A stretch of DNA of 64,000 bases from positions 248,001 to 312,000 of the forward strand of contig BLAL01000281.1 in NCBI GenBank assembly GCA_015698045.1, read 5' to 3'. Below, piece after piece: positions 13,025 to 24,653 of this stretch; position 1 is the first letter of the stretch, and every line of letters begins with the position of its first letter. The stretch comes from Rhizophagus clarus. Lineage: Eukaryota; Glomeromycota; Glomeromycetes; Glomerales; Glomeraceae. The notes beneath the pieces were generated by a model. That model ran no database searches, was not told where the DNA came from, and worked only from the letters and a program-made list of their open reading frames with translations. Made by a program: the position numbers and the translations under genes.

Positions 13025-14456
13025 TTATGGTGGATATTTACGCCAGTCACGTGGAACACGTTTCATACCTGAAATGGTGTTACCACGCAAAGCCTTTACG
13101 GGTTTCGACCGTCTTTCTTTTAAGAGACGATCAAGTTCCAAGATGACAATATCATCAACAAATACCATTTGTTTGCCCAATAGTTGAAAGTTCTTTTTCT
13201 GACCAGTCATAGTCCAAAAAACTATCCAAAAGATCAAGAACAGTTGCTTCATTATTTGTTGCGGTTGTTGAAGCATCCAAGTCGGTATAGAATGGGTTTG
13301 TGATAATATCCCGTAAAGGTTCCTCATCTTGACGTGCCGCTGCTGGGACTTCTCGGATAAATTGAACTCTTTTGCATCATCATTATCGGGTAAGTAATAC
13401 CTATAGGAAGAACCCAGTAAAGTCTCATTCTGACTGCCGTTCATTTTTGTGCTGCTCGTTTGTTCTTTCTTACCATTATTATTCTTCGATGCGATAGAGT
13501 CATAATCCAAGGTCGCGGATACTGCAGATCCGCGAACACCGTCAAGGAGGACTTTGGTCATCTCGGAAACAGCTAGGTGCGATTGAATTTCATTTAATTG
13601 TGCTGAAATAACATCAAGCTTGGCAGATAGATTTATGTTTTCTTCTTCAACTACTTTTAATCTTTTCGATAAATGCTCATTTTCTTCTTTAAGTAAAAGA
13701 TTTTGAGATTCGAGATCAGCCATTTGTCTTCTTTTTTTGTCTCGTGACATTTGAGCAGCGTGCCGATTTCGCAATATTCTTTTGTTTTAAAAAAAAGGTG
13801 TTATAATCAACATCATTATATAAAAAAAAAAGTGTAATTTTCAATAAAGAATAAACGAAACACTACCTCTCACGCTGTCTTTGTTCTTTTTCTTCTAAAC
13901 TTTCAGCCTTTCTCTTACGACCTCCTGCTGCTTTTTTTTTAGGGTTAGATTCGTCATTAATAGAAGGATCTGAATTATCATTTTCAGAATTTGGCGTGGA
14001 AACCGTAGATTTAAGAGGTAATGCAGGTTTAATTGGTTTAACGGGAGTTACTGAAGGAGCAGAAGGTGTAGTAGAAGATGTAGTTGAAGGTGTAGTTGGT
14101 GTAGTTGAAAGTGAACATAAAATCTTGTCGTTTGCGTATTTTTGCAACTCTTCTACATTAATGTATTCTTGTAAAAATAAATCATTATTTTGAGCTATTG
14201 CTATAATGCTTTCATCTGTCGATAAACCATTTTCTAAATCTTGTGATGAGGACGATAGGGTTGGAGAATAAATTAATGAGCCGAGTTGTGATAGATCTGT
14301 ATATTCAGTATTGCTTGATGTATTATTATTATTATTTTGGGTTGAGGCCACCATATCCTCTTTACTCCATATATTGTTTATGTCTGATGTTATAACTAGA
14401 TTTTCTTGCTCATTATCGGAGCTTTTATATTCTGTGGAGTTTTTTATTAAGGACAT
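13025..14456 (-). CDS. HAC1/XBP1-like bZIP factor of the unfolded protein response
   Basis: Exon 1 is 14456-13867 and exon 2 starts at 13778 after an 88-bp GT-AG intron. The basic region reads ERILRNRHAAQMSRDKKRRQ (about residues 195-215), followed by a leucine zipper (LESQNLLLKEENEHLSKRL). The L(R/K)NRxAAQ(T/M)SR pattern is typical of Hac1/HacA/XBP1. The unspliced message encodes 447 residues and stops at 13025. If 182 nt (13524-13343) are removed at two CNG|CNG sites, the frame shifts and a 62-residue acidic tail is read (LRDIITNPFYTDLD, VLDLLDSFLDYDWSEKEL), stopping at 13157-13155. The product is then 343 residues and looks like a transactivation domain. HAC1/XBP1 proteins turn on ER chaperone and secretory genes. 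The N-terminal 196 residues are Ser/Thr/Asn/Pro-rich, with a basic patch PKKKAAGGRKRK just before the bZIP that could be a nuclear signal. Confidence 0.82.
13334..13349 (-). promoter_or_regulatory. Predicted IRE1 3' cleavage site
   Basis: CAGCAGC (13345-13339) fits CNG|CNGN and is flanked by GUCC and GGCAC, which can form a 4-bp stem with one bulged C. Predicted cut: between 13343 and 13342. The stem is weaker than at the 5' site. Joining here to the 5' cut gives the acidic frame exactly. Confidence 0.55.
13513..13535 (-). promoter_or_regulatory. Predicted IRE1 5' cleavage hairpin
   Basis: On the transcribed strand an 8-bp perfect stem (UCGCGGAU with AUCCGCGA) closes a 7-nt loop CUGCAGU. IRE1 is known to cut HAC1/XBP1 mRNAs in 7-nt loops with consensus CNG|CNGN. 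Predicted cut: between 13525 (G) and 13524 (C). Confidence 0.75.
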
Positions 14457-15432
14457 GGTGACCTACCCGGGTATATAAATATTCTCTTGTTAATACAATT
14501 TGGTCCAGTTTATTAGAAAATAAAATGAAAATACGTGTAAGTTAATAATTTGGCAGTTGATAGAAGAAATTATTGAATGAGAAACGAACAACGTTTAATT
14601 CTTGAGTAAAACTCTATTTATAAGAGACATTACATGTTGTTCATTTACTATTGGTAATCATATCTCAGAATTTTAATTAAAATGTGTTTGAATTTAATTG
14701 GTTAAAATTTAAAAAAATGATGGAAATGTGGCTTCGTCGGAAATTATAATTTATAGCAAGATATGCTTATACATATATATTCAAAGACCTGGAACTCTGG
14801 GTAACATTTCGATCCTTAAATTCTCTAGTTCCCTCAGAATTAATTAAATTCTTCTTATTTATTTCTATTATATGCAACCCCTTCTAAATTAAGGCATATC
14901 CGAACAAAGGTAAGTATTATTTGATCAATCTTAAAGCCATCTGTAATACCATTTAATAACATTCCTTTTATGATTTTTGAGAATTATTCTAACTTAATTA
15001 AAATCATTTACGTTTTTGCTTAAAATAAATACACTATTTCTCGTTAAATAAAACTTGAAACGCGACATAAAAATCTGATTATTTGTAATTGTTACAGTTT
15101 CAGCTCTTATATTAATTAAATTATTTAATAGAATTCGAGGGATATGATATCTCGGGAATCAAGTTCCCGACTAATTTTAATAATGAATTATAAGTTTATT
15201 TATTCACGATTAAGGATGAATTTTATCCCTTGAAAGTTGAATCCTTGCATCGTAAAACTTTCTGAAGACAATGAATGATGAAGGGAACGGTGTCGCGATT
15301 TTTTTTCTACAAGGAATCGGGGAATTAGATCTTGCATTTTTAAGACATATTTTGATGAGCTTGGAACTTGCCCAAAATTATTGTATATTTATATAAAGTG
15401 GTTATTTTTTAAATCTGGAATTTTAAAAGAAA
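14457..15432. other. Divergent promoter region, bZIP gene and 15433 gene
   Basis: 976 bp lie between two divergent start codons. It is AT-rich with no gene seen. I could not pick out a convincing unfolded-protein-response element by eye. Confidence 0.4.
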
Positions 15433-16581
15433 ATGTCTGAGCATCAATTTATTGTATCGTTATTTGATAAAAAATTCATTCCTGAAGAAATTATTGAAGA
15501 ATCAGATCATAACACGTCCCTATCAAATACAAAATCAAATTCATTATTTCCTTTACTACAAACTAATAATTCTATCAATAACAATTTTCTTTTCGTTGAT
15601 AATAATAATTTACAACAACAGCAATCTGGACCGTTGTTGTCCGGTAAACAATACTGGCCAACATCAAGACCAATTAGAGACGATTGCATTATTATTTCTA
15701 ATAATTCAAGATTCGATAGCACATTTACTTCAATCAGTCCTGTTAAAAAATTATTTTGTAAAATTTGGAGTAGAATGAATCCTAACGAAATTTTAAAAAG
15801 GAATTTTTCTTCTAATAATCCTACTTCGCCTTCTGCTTCTAAAGAAAGTTGCGAAAATTATTATTTTTTAAGTCATTTAAAACAATATGATAATTGTCAC
15901 AATGAATATTTAAGTTTTCATGAAAAAACCTGCTGTTCTTCCAATACAACATCACTTACTAAAAAAAAAATTCATGGGAAACAAACTTCAAACTTATTGA
16001 AAAATCAAACTAAATTTTTAACTCCAAAATATTCTCCCATCAAGATTTCAAATTATTTTTGTTATGATGATACGTTTAATAAGCGTAATCCAATTTCGCC
16101 ACCAATAAATCCTGTAGCAGTATCAAGAAATCAATCGATATCATATACATCGCGTCATAACTTAAATCCTTTATTAACACCAGACGAACGCACCTCGAAA
16201 CCTTTAAGATCAGCTCATTTCAATGTTCATACTTATTGGCAAAACTGGTCTATTAGATACAAGATTGAATTACCTAGAAATATTTCATTTCATAGATTTA
16301 AACGCGTTATATCACAAATGTTACGATACGAAATCCCGAACGATTTGATCGTACTTTATCATACAAAACGATACACAGATGACGATGTTATGATTAGATT
16401 TGATAGTAAAAACAAAGAAATTAATCGGTTCTTATTAGATTATTTATGCAAAAGTGATAAAATACGCGTAGTTACTCATGATACTATTTGGTCTACTTAT
16501 TTATTAATGTGGAATGATGGGAATGATGACGAAATTTCTATCACACTCTTTTCAAAATCTCTTATAGAATATAAAACTTAA
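15433..16581 (+). CDS. Hypothetical protein with PB1-like C-terminal domain
   Basis: A single exon of 382 residues without introns. Residues 1-255 are low complexity, rich in Asn, Ser, Lys and Thr, and likely disordered. The C-terminal 120 residues are better ordered. RYKIELPRNISFHRFKRVIS has a beta-hairpin then a helix, and YTDDDVMIRFDS has clustered acidic residues like the OPCA motif of PB1 domains. Strands near KIRVVT complete a ubiquitin-like outline. PB1 domains mediate head-to-tail protein association. This assignment is by pattern only, so other ubiquitin-like folds remain possible. The start is the only ATG near the frame opening. It is divergent from the bZIP gene. Confidence 0.7.
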   Translation: MSEHQFIVSLFDKKFIPEEIIEESDHNTSLSNTKSNSLFPLLQTNNSINNNFLFVDNNNLQQQQSGPLLSGKQYWPTSRPIRDDCIIISNNSRFDSTFTSISPVKKLFCKIWSRMNPNEILKRNFSSNNPTSPSASKESCENYYFLSHLKQYDNCHNEYLSFHEKTCCSSNTTSLTKKKIHGKQTSNLLKNQTKFLTPKYSPIKISNYFCYDDTFNKRNPISPPINPVAVSRNQSISYTSRHNLNPLLTPDERTSKPLRSAHFNVHTYWQNWSIRYKIELPRNISFHRFKRVISQMLRYEIPNDLIVLYHTKRYTDDDVMIRFDSKNKEINRFLLDYLCKSDKIRVVTHDTIWSTYLLMWNDGNDDEISITLFSKSLIEYKT

Positions 16582-17330
16582 ATAACTCAAATATAAAAAA
16601 TTTTCTTAATAAAATAGAGAAAATTGGAATAACTTTATAATCAAAATATATGGGAGATATATGAACATTATAACAAATGTTAATATGAAAATATAATTTT
16701 GTTAAACATATAAAAAGCAAGGATGTATTGTCTTTAATATGTTTTCTTTAAAAAGATGATCTGATTCAGTTGAGATATGGAAAAATATTAGGTAGTCTTT
16801 ACCGAAATTTCGCAGTGCTGGTTTTCGCATGAAATTCAGTTAAACATTCGATATAAAAAGACACCGATAATGTATTTTAAAAAATTCTACATCTCAATTT
16901 GTTTCACACTATAAATTTATTATGTAATGTATGCAATTTTTGGTCAATGTTATTCTGGTGTTTTATATTTATGTATCAAACACTACGGGGTAAATCGTAA
17001 TGCAGTAGTAGCTGATCACGTGCAGACAATTGCCGCGATATGATGACTAACGGGAAGATTAACATTATTCTGATTTGCGTGTAATTAGAATCACTTTTTT
17101 AATAAAAAACATCAGTATTCCTTCCCAATAGTAGTCTTCCAATACACAACTCATCCACGTTCACATATATGAGATTGTAAAAAGTAATTCATACGTGTCA
17201 ATCAGCAAAAAAAAAAAAAAAAAAAAAAATATTGGTAAATTTTGCATTAATGATTTTTTTCTCACTGTAGCATCCTTTCATGAATTCTTCTAACTTTATA
17301 ATACTTTTATTTATGGAGGTTGACTTTGGG
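16582..17330. other. Intergenic
   Basis: 3' flank of the 15433 gene with a run of about 23 A at 17207-17229. No coding signal. Confidence 0.4.
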
Positions 17331-18779
17331 TGAGATTTCTCCAAATAAAAATTCCTTGTTTGCGCCATCTATATTTAATTTACACGAAAGCCCGGCTTTC
17401 TTCCGTGATTGTTTCCATCTGATGTTAGTCTAGCTTTTGAGTTTTCGGACTCACTATTTGCCCTTTGTTCCGATAACAAAATATAAGCACAAGTTCATAT
17501 ACAGCATATTGTAAAATTTATACGGGTCTTACTAGATCAATGCAAAATCATCTTTATTAAATATTTCCTCAAGAATTTTATGACAATATCGGTGAACAAA
17601 CGTATCTTCATCCGATTCTTTATTCATTGAAACTTGCATGAAATTGCAAGCATATATCAGCAGCTTATAAAGATGTTTTTGACAACTTAAAACTTACAGA
17701 TTTTTCGTGACTTGTTGCGCACAATCGAAGACAGCTTTATCCTCATCTGTTGACAGTACACTCCACTTAGCCCAATTCTCATACCATTTGTTTCTAATAA
17801 TTTGTTTGTCATTTAAAAGCTAATCATAGAATATAACAAATTAATGATTTTGCGACTATTTTTAGGCAACTGATGAGAAGCTTACCCTATGGTATTTAAT
17901 TATTATTAGATCACAACAGATGGCAACATCTTTAGGGATAAGGGTCTTGGGCGAATTTTATTCCATATTTTTTTGGAACATGTTACAAATTCTGGCTTGA
18001 TTTCATCACAATATATTACAAATGATAAACATCTGCAAATATATACAAAAATTAGAAATTGAAATTGATTTTATATATGCAACAAACACTTACAATATCT
18101 GATCAACATCTTTTGCATGTGAAAAATTTGTATTGGTTTCTATTGATCGATGTTATTGAAAATTACGGAAATCAAGAGAAATGTCGTGGTCATCTTCCAC
18201 CACTTAAATAAGAGGATTGTAAGAAAAGATTATCATAATGTCTAGAGATATTATTAACATTAATATGATTTATTACATGCTTCCATGATAAAATTATCTT
18301 AAATTATAATTAAGAATCAAATTAATCAACAAAACAATATAATTATGAATAAAAATTCGCTGCTTAATATTAACCTAATTATTTCTTGAACTTCCTCCTC
18401 CAATGAAAGGATTTTCAGTGTCATCAAAAGAATTATTCCTACTATTATAATGTAGAGGGAGAGTATATTAGGTGGTAGTGTTATAATAGGAAAAGTATCC
18501 TCTGCCGTTCTTTTCCTTTGGGTGTCTGAATTTAATAGGGGATCATGTGCAATAATAGACAAGATTCTTTGTGAGCATTCAATATATTCTTCAGAAAAGA
18601 TACTAGGGCCTTCGTGGTCACAAATTTATTAAATATGATGCTATAAGGTTATTTGATTAAATTCTGTAAAGCTATAAATAAAATTTCATTGTTTGTCGTG
18701 TAAACGTTACATTAAAACTTACCACGGTTCGATAAAGTCGTCGTCCTTCTTCAACTTCTTTGAGGTAGACACTAGACAT
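17330..18779 (-). pseudogene. Lineage-specific multi-exon family gene, probably decayed
   Basis: The first exon 18779-18723 (MSSVYLKEVEEGRRLYRTV) ends at a good GTAAGT donor. Later coding-like pieces on the same strand are 18620-18450 (EGPSIFSEEYIECSQRILSI, TAEDTFPIITLPP) and 18435-18365 in a shifted frame (SFDDTENPFIGGGSSRNN). Then come about 18165-18117 joined to 18035-17920 (CLSFVIYCDEIKPEFVTCSK, KIWNKIRPRPLS), and 17825-17700 (WYENWAKWSVLSTDEDKAVF). Further pieces are 17640-17540 (ESDEDTFVHRYCHKILEEIF) and 17470-17330 (HGRKPGFRV, then GANKEFLFGEISPK). The RKPxFRV...LFGEIS wording recalls large gene families of Rhizophagus. Several joins do not keep frame, so it appears partly decayed. Function unknown. 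Confidence 0.5.
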
Positions 18780-18832
18780 TTCGTATTTATTTATTTATTT
18801 TGTCGACCAAGAATTTAATCAATACCGTAATA

Positions 18833-19531
18833 TCTAGGGAATAGGTAAATATATGGGAGGGCCAACTCAAGGTTATACAAGCAATGGTCATAATACCAGA
18901 ATTAAAGCCTATAGTAATTTTATAAGTAATTATATTAAAATTCAAAAATACCCCATGTTTAAAGTGAGAAATGGGCCGATAATCAATATGATCTATGAAA
19001 AAAAATTAACCCCTGAAAATGACAAAATCTGAAACTATACAAATATATAATTTTTGTCAAGGTTTCGCTTCTATATCTTTCAAAAAACTTGATCAGCTAT
19101 TTGAAATACCTCAAAAATATATAAAAGTTTATTAAATACTTGAAAATAATGCACAACAAAAGAAGAAACACTATTTTTAATGTTTTAAGCAAAAAAAAAA
19201 TTTTATTTTTTATTGAGATCTTAAAAAAAAAAAGTTTGTAATTTCTAACTTTCTATTATCATATAATAAAAACATATAAAAATAAGAAAGAAATTAATCA
19301 GTGGTCCAATTTGGATGAAAAAACTTCGCCTATATAGAGCTAACATAAACAAACTTAACTTCTGAGATCAGCTACTTTCTTATCTGTGCGTATCAAAAAA
19401 ATAAAAAAAAAGCGAAATTTTAATATAAAATTTCGTTTGTATAACCAATTTATGAAGACTTCAGTTTAATCAGTAATTGATCAGCCTGTGTAATCTTAAG
19501 TTAGCTCTCCCGTATATTTACCTATCCCTAG
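18833..19531. mobile_element. MITE-like element, about 700 bp
   Basis: Imperfect terminal inverted repeats flank it: TAGGTAAATATATGGGAGGG on the left and the inverse of TCTCCCGTATATTTACCTAT on the right (about 28 bp, three differences and a one-base gap). The interior has no open frame. It abuts the left end of the next element. Confidence 0.6.
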
Positions 19532-19532
19532 G

Positions 19533-22500
19533 TAGCATAGCGAATATCTCTATTTTATCACAATTTTAATGATCATTTAACGATCATTTGTTGATCATTT
19601 ATTTAATTTTATCACATCGTTATAATTAAATTAATTAGCTTTATTCTATCATAGTAATAGACATTCAAAATTCATAGATAACTTAATATTGGTTTGAATT
19701 TACTGTATATTAAATTTTATTAAAGCCACATCATTATCAGGCAACTTTTACTAATCGCAACTTTTAAAATTTTGATAAAATGTCATTAAAGAACTTCAAT
19801 TGAAATTTTTACATAATAATATATATATTCAAATTATACAAAAATTAAGGTTTAGTTTAATTTCTATTTATTAAATTTTATTAGAATTATACTATTGTTA
19901 TTGATTGATATCTATTAATTGTAACTTTTTAACAAAATTAAATTAATAAATTATATACTATTATAATCTAACTATTTTTAATACAAAATTTCAAATTGAT
20001 TATCTATATTTTGTTCTAAATTTTCCATGATGTCTTGTATATTTTCATTATTATCATTTTTATTTGCATTATTATTCACATCTTTCTCAACTAAAGGTTT
20101 TTCATTATCTTTTAATAAAGCATTTAATCTTTCTGTTAAGCTAACAATATTTTTTTTAATTTCAGATGATATATAATCAAAACAATGGCTACAATTATCA
20201 TTATATAAAATCAAACATTCTTTATGAAATCCATGGCCACAAATTAAAATAACTAAATTTGTATTATTAGATAGCAAACATGTTTCTGTATCACAAACTT
20301 TATCATTAGAAGGTTTGTTTTTTGTATTCCAAGCCAATGGAAGAGTCTTTATATCAACATTAATTTTAAAGGTTAGAAGCGCAAAACTTGGATATTTGTT
20401 ATTATCAACTTGATTTGTATTTCCTAAATTATGAAATATTTATTCAAAAAGAGAAAATAAAAATAAGAAAACTTTTTTTTCTAAATAATTCAACCTAACT
20501 TAAGAAATAACTGGATTTCTAGAATTAACAAAAGCTTCTTTAAAAGAAATATTGCTATTTCTTTCAGTATCAATAATTTTAGCTTTTTGAATAATTTGCA
20601 ATGCTGTATTTAATGCAGCAGTTTGACTTTTAATAGAACTATGAAAATTTTTCACAAAATAATCATTAAAAATTGGCAAATAATTTTTCAAAATATTAGC
20701 CATTGAATGATTATTTAATTTTCAATAAAACACATCACTTAAAAATATAAGTGGTGCTTTATTATAATTATGTCTCCTTAATCTTTGAAATAATACCCAG
20801 ATTCTTATAACACCTTCTAAATATTCTTCAAAGTATCCACTTCTAAAAAGTATTGCATATATATCTAAAGTAAGTGGTATAGAGTTGTTTAATAAATTAA
20901 TCATCATTCTATATTCTATATCTTTAGAATTTTCAAAATGATGCATAATAACATTTCTAATTTTTTTCCAACTATTAAATGTTAAATCTAAAATAAGATT
21001 AATTACAGTTTGTTTTGGTTTAGAAGATAATACTTTTTTTTCTCCAAATAAATCATGATATAATTTTTTAAAAAAAAAGTAATAGGTTTGAAATAAAGTT
21101 TTTCTACTATTTAATAATATATGAAGTGGGCCAATTATAGGAATTAAATTTAATATTTTTTTTAAAATACCAGATGCATCTCCTTCATTAATTCTTAAAG
21201 TTATAGCTCTTTTTATATTTATTTGCTCTGGCCAATCAGCAACTACTGAAATAACATAATTATCTAAATAATTATATTCATTTTCTAATCTTTCAAATAC
21301 TTTGAATAAAATATCTAAACATTCTATATAATCTTTAGTATTATGTAATAGGTGTAAGATAAAATCTACCAATTTACTATTATTTAATGATCTTAATTCT
21401 CTATGATTTTGAATACGACCATCATAATCATGAATATTAAGATTTTCAACTCTATTTTCATAAGAATCTTCAATTAAAAATTGTTTCCACAATTCATTTT
21501 ATTCATAATAATTTTTACTTATTTGCTTCATATAAAAATCTTCAAATTTTTTAATAATTAATTTAAAATCAACTCCTTTGGGATTATGTATTAAAATATT
21601 ATTTAAGCAATATAGTATTATTGTAATATTAGAATTAGAATTTAACAAAATTATAACAAAATGAAATACATTATGTATTTCTGATAATGATGGTATATTA
21701 TAACGGTGAATATTATAATAATCATCAATATTTAAAATAAACATTTTTTCTATATTTTGTAAGCAATAAATATTAATAGTTTGTTGATGTTCATTTGAAA
21801 TAAGGTTTTTTTGACGATCTACTGTCTTTTTTGTTATTGAAAACCCTATATTTGCTAATGTATCAATAGAAGATGATGATGCACCTGAAGATTGTAAATA
21901 TGAACCAATATCAGTTTTAATACTATTAATATATTTATTATTAATACTAGCCAAAAAATAACACAGAGAAACTAATTTTTTTTTGTTATTTTTATTTGTT
22001 TTATCAGATTTAATATGAGGATTAGTTCCAATATATAATTCATTAAAAAAGCCAATTAAATTTTCATCAGCTGCTTCAAGCATTGTTTTAAAATCTATTT
22101 AATTATAAATACTAGGCTTTTTGTTTAATCTATGCTGATTATTATAAAGAATATTAGACATTTTTATTATTTTATTACTTAAACTAACTTCATTTGGAAT
22201 TGTTATATGTTCTAAAATTTCTTGAAAATCCAATTCAAGTTGCTTTAATTCTTTGCCACTATAAAAAATATCATTTCTTAATACATAAGAATAGTTACCA
22301 ACTTGTAGTATATTATCATCAATTTGTTTCTTTTTTGGAATTGATGCTTTATATTCCTTAGCTTGCAAATATTCAGGATCTTTATTAGTTTTTTTTCTAC
22401 ACATACTACAAATTTTTGCAAATTCATTTAGTCTTAATACTTCAATTAATCGTTTTGGTACTTTTTCAAGATTAAGCTTTTTTGATTTATTATTTGTATT

Positions 22501-23970
22501 TTTTAATTGCATTTTGTATATATTATGTTTTGGATGAGAACAAAATTCATTATATTCAAGATTATGAATTTCATTAATAATAAATTTGTTATAATGAGTT
22601 TGGTATAGCTTCATACCAATTAAAATAATTTCTTTTTTTGTTACTGGAATATTTGTATTTCTAGTAATTGTTCTAACTATCCCCTTGCAATCAGTAGAAT
22701 AAAAATTACAAACATTTAATGTGATTTCTGTTTTCATTTTTAATTGATATCTTGAATGTTTAATTTTTAAAAAAGAATTTCTTACAAGAAAATTTAATAA
22801 AAATTTAGTTATATAACTTATTTGCTATCAAAATTCATACAAATCCAAAAATTAATGTTTTCAAATCCAAAAATTAACTAAAACCTGAAAATGAGCTGAA
22901 TTTTTATAATGATTAGAAAAATAAAAGTAATTTTAGATTATTATAAAAAAAATAGAAGCAAATAATAACAAATTTAGTTATATAATTTTATTTGTTATCA
23001 AATTCCAAAAATTAATGTTTTCAAATCCAAAAATAAAATAAAACCTGAAAATGGGTTGAATTTTAATAATAATTAAAAAATTAAAGTAATTTTAGATTAT
23101 TATAAAAAAATTAGAAGCAAATAATAACAAATTTAGTTATATAATTTTATTTGTTATCAAATTCCAAAAATTAATGTTTTCAAATCCAAAAATAAAATAA
23201 AATCTGAAAATGGGTTGAATTTTAATAATAATTAAAAAATTAAAGTAATTTTAGATTATTATAAAAAAATTAGAAGCAAATAATAACAAATTTAGTTATA
23301 TAATTTTATTTGTTATCAAATTCTGAAAATTAATGTTTTCAAATCCAAAAATAAAATAAAACCAGAAAATGAGCTGAATTTTAATAATAATTATAAAATT
23401 AAAGTAATTTTAGATTATTATAAAAAAAATTAGAAGCAAATAATAACAAATTTAGTAATATAATTTTATTTGTTATCAAAATTCATATAAAATCTGAAAA
23501 TTAGTGTTTTCAAATCCAAAAATTAACTAAACCCTTGAAAATAGGCTAAATTTTAATAATAATTGGAAAATTAAAAGTATTTTGATAATATTGCGATAAC
23601 CAGTAATCAGAATTTAATGTTTTATAGCTTATTGGATTCATTTTATCAAGACAAACATATTGATAGTAATTTCATAAATATATACACAAAATTAAGTGAG
23701 ATATTATGTTTTGAAAATTGCTATTTATTAAATAGATTATAACAATATAATTGTAAAATTAATTTTAGCCATAATTCCTTGATTACCTAAAATTATGATT
23801 GATTACTTTGGCCATTAATTTTAAAACAGCTAAACTATAGCCCATAAAAGTTTCAAGTTTCGCCTGAACTTCTGTGACTTCACCCGAGGCTTTAAAGTCT
23901 AATATCACCTAATTATTATATGATTAACAAATGATCAGTAAGATGATATAAGGATGTCCGCTATGCTCCC
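19533..23970 (-). mobile_element. Unclassified autonomous-type DNA transposon, copy 1
   Basis: Coding remnants run on the minus strand from 22737 to 19978 in five open pieces (22737-22099, 22083-21499, 21492-20722, 20703-20500, 20337-19978) that align in order with copy 2. A few in-frame stops and gaps separate them, so it is not intact. The N-terminus has a cysteine-containing segment (NFYSTDCKG, ICSMCRKK). The middle has NIDDYYNIHR and VADWPEQINI...IPIIGPLHI, with Asp and His residues that could be catalytic. The end has a RING-like ILICGHGFHKEC...CSHC. Ends carry AGCATAGCGGACAT-type termini and iterated TGATC-containing subterminal repeats. I cannot place it in a named superfamily. Confidence 0.65.
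22795..23590. repeat. Tandem array, 5 units of about 157-172 bp
   Basis: Five head-to-tail units begin near 22800, 22973, 23130, 23288 and 23448, each starting AATTTAGTTATATAA and containing AATGTTTTCAAATCCAAAAA. The array sits just upstream of the coding part of transposon copy 1. Copy 2 has a single degenerate unit at the matching place (25050-25180, inverted). Confidence 0.8.
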
Positions 23971-24653
23971 CAGTATAGTGAACATGCTTATATCACTTTG
24001 CCGATCATTTACTGATCATATTATATGTGATATCACATTAATTTTAAGACTTTATTCCAGGCCATAAGTATTTTAAAAAATTATTTTAAATTGTTTTTTT
24101 TAATAGTATAATATATTAATAATTTAGTACAAAAATTTTGTGGCAAAATAAAATGTGGTGCTAAAGTTAGCTTTAGGCCGAAATTTTCTATAATTCATAT
24201 ATATGCCGATTATCTGCTAATTTGACTTTGAAGTTTCGAGCCAAGTCACAGAACTTTGGGCCAAACTTGAAACTTTCAAAATATACTATTTAGGTATTCA
24301 AGAATTAATGGTTAAAATAAATTTAAATAATTTTTGATAACTCGAAAGTTATCATCAAATAAAAACTTGCAATTATTATTTAATTTTAATAAAAATGCTT
24401 AAAATTTAAAGTTTCTACTAGTAAAAGTTATCCAATAGTAATGCGATCAAATAAAATTTTATATACAGTAATTTCAAACCAATATTAAACTGTCTGCAAA
24501 ATTTGAGTATATATTATTATGTAGAATTTTTCAATCGAAGTTAATTAACTTAATTATTGCGAAGTAATAAAATTGAATAAATGATTGATAAATGATTTAT
24601 GGATGATCAGAAAAATTGTGATAAAATTGGGATGTTTGCTATGCTATGCTTCC
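23971..24653. mobile_element. Short non-autonomous relative of the 19.5-28.5 kb transposon
   Basis: About 680 bp with the same kinds of ends (TATAGTGAACAT...; ...GATGTTTGCTATGCTATGC) and GATCATTTACTGATC-type subterminal repeats. It has no coding capacity. Its interior (TTAGCTTTAGGCCGAAATTT, ACTTTGGGCCAAACTTGAAA) recurs almost unchanged at 28.6-28.8 kb. Confidence 0.6.

Noticed and set aside
13344-13472. Treating the bZIP frame change as a plain frameshift or pseudogene
   Set aside because: Both frames stay open over long stretches with sensible protein, and the change falls exactly between two CNG|CNG sites, one in a perfect hairpin. That is better explained by regulated splicing.
15507-15722. 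Minus-strand open frame opposite the 15433 gene
   Set aside because: It is antisense to a long plus-strand coding frame with better codon character.
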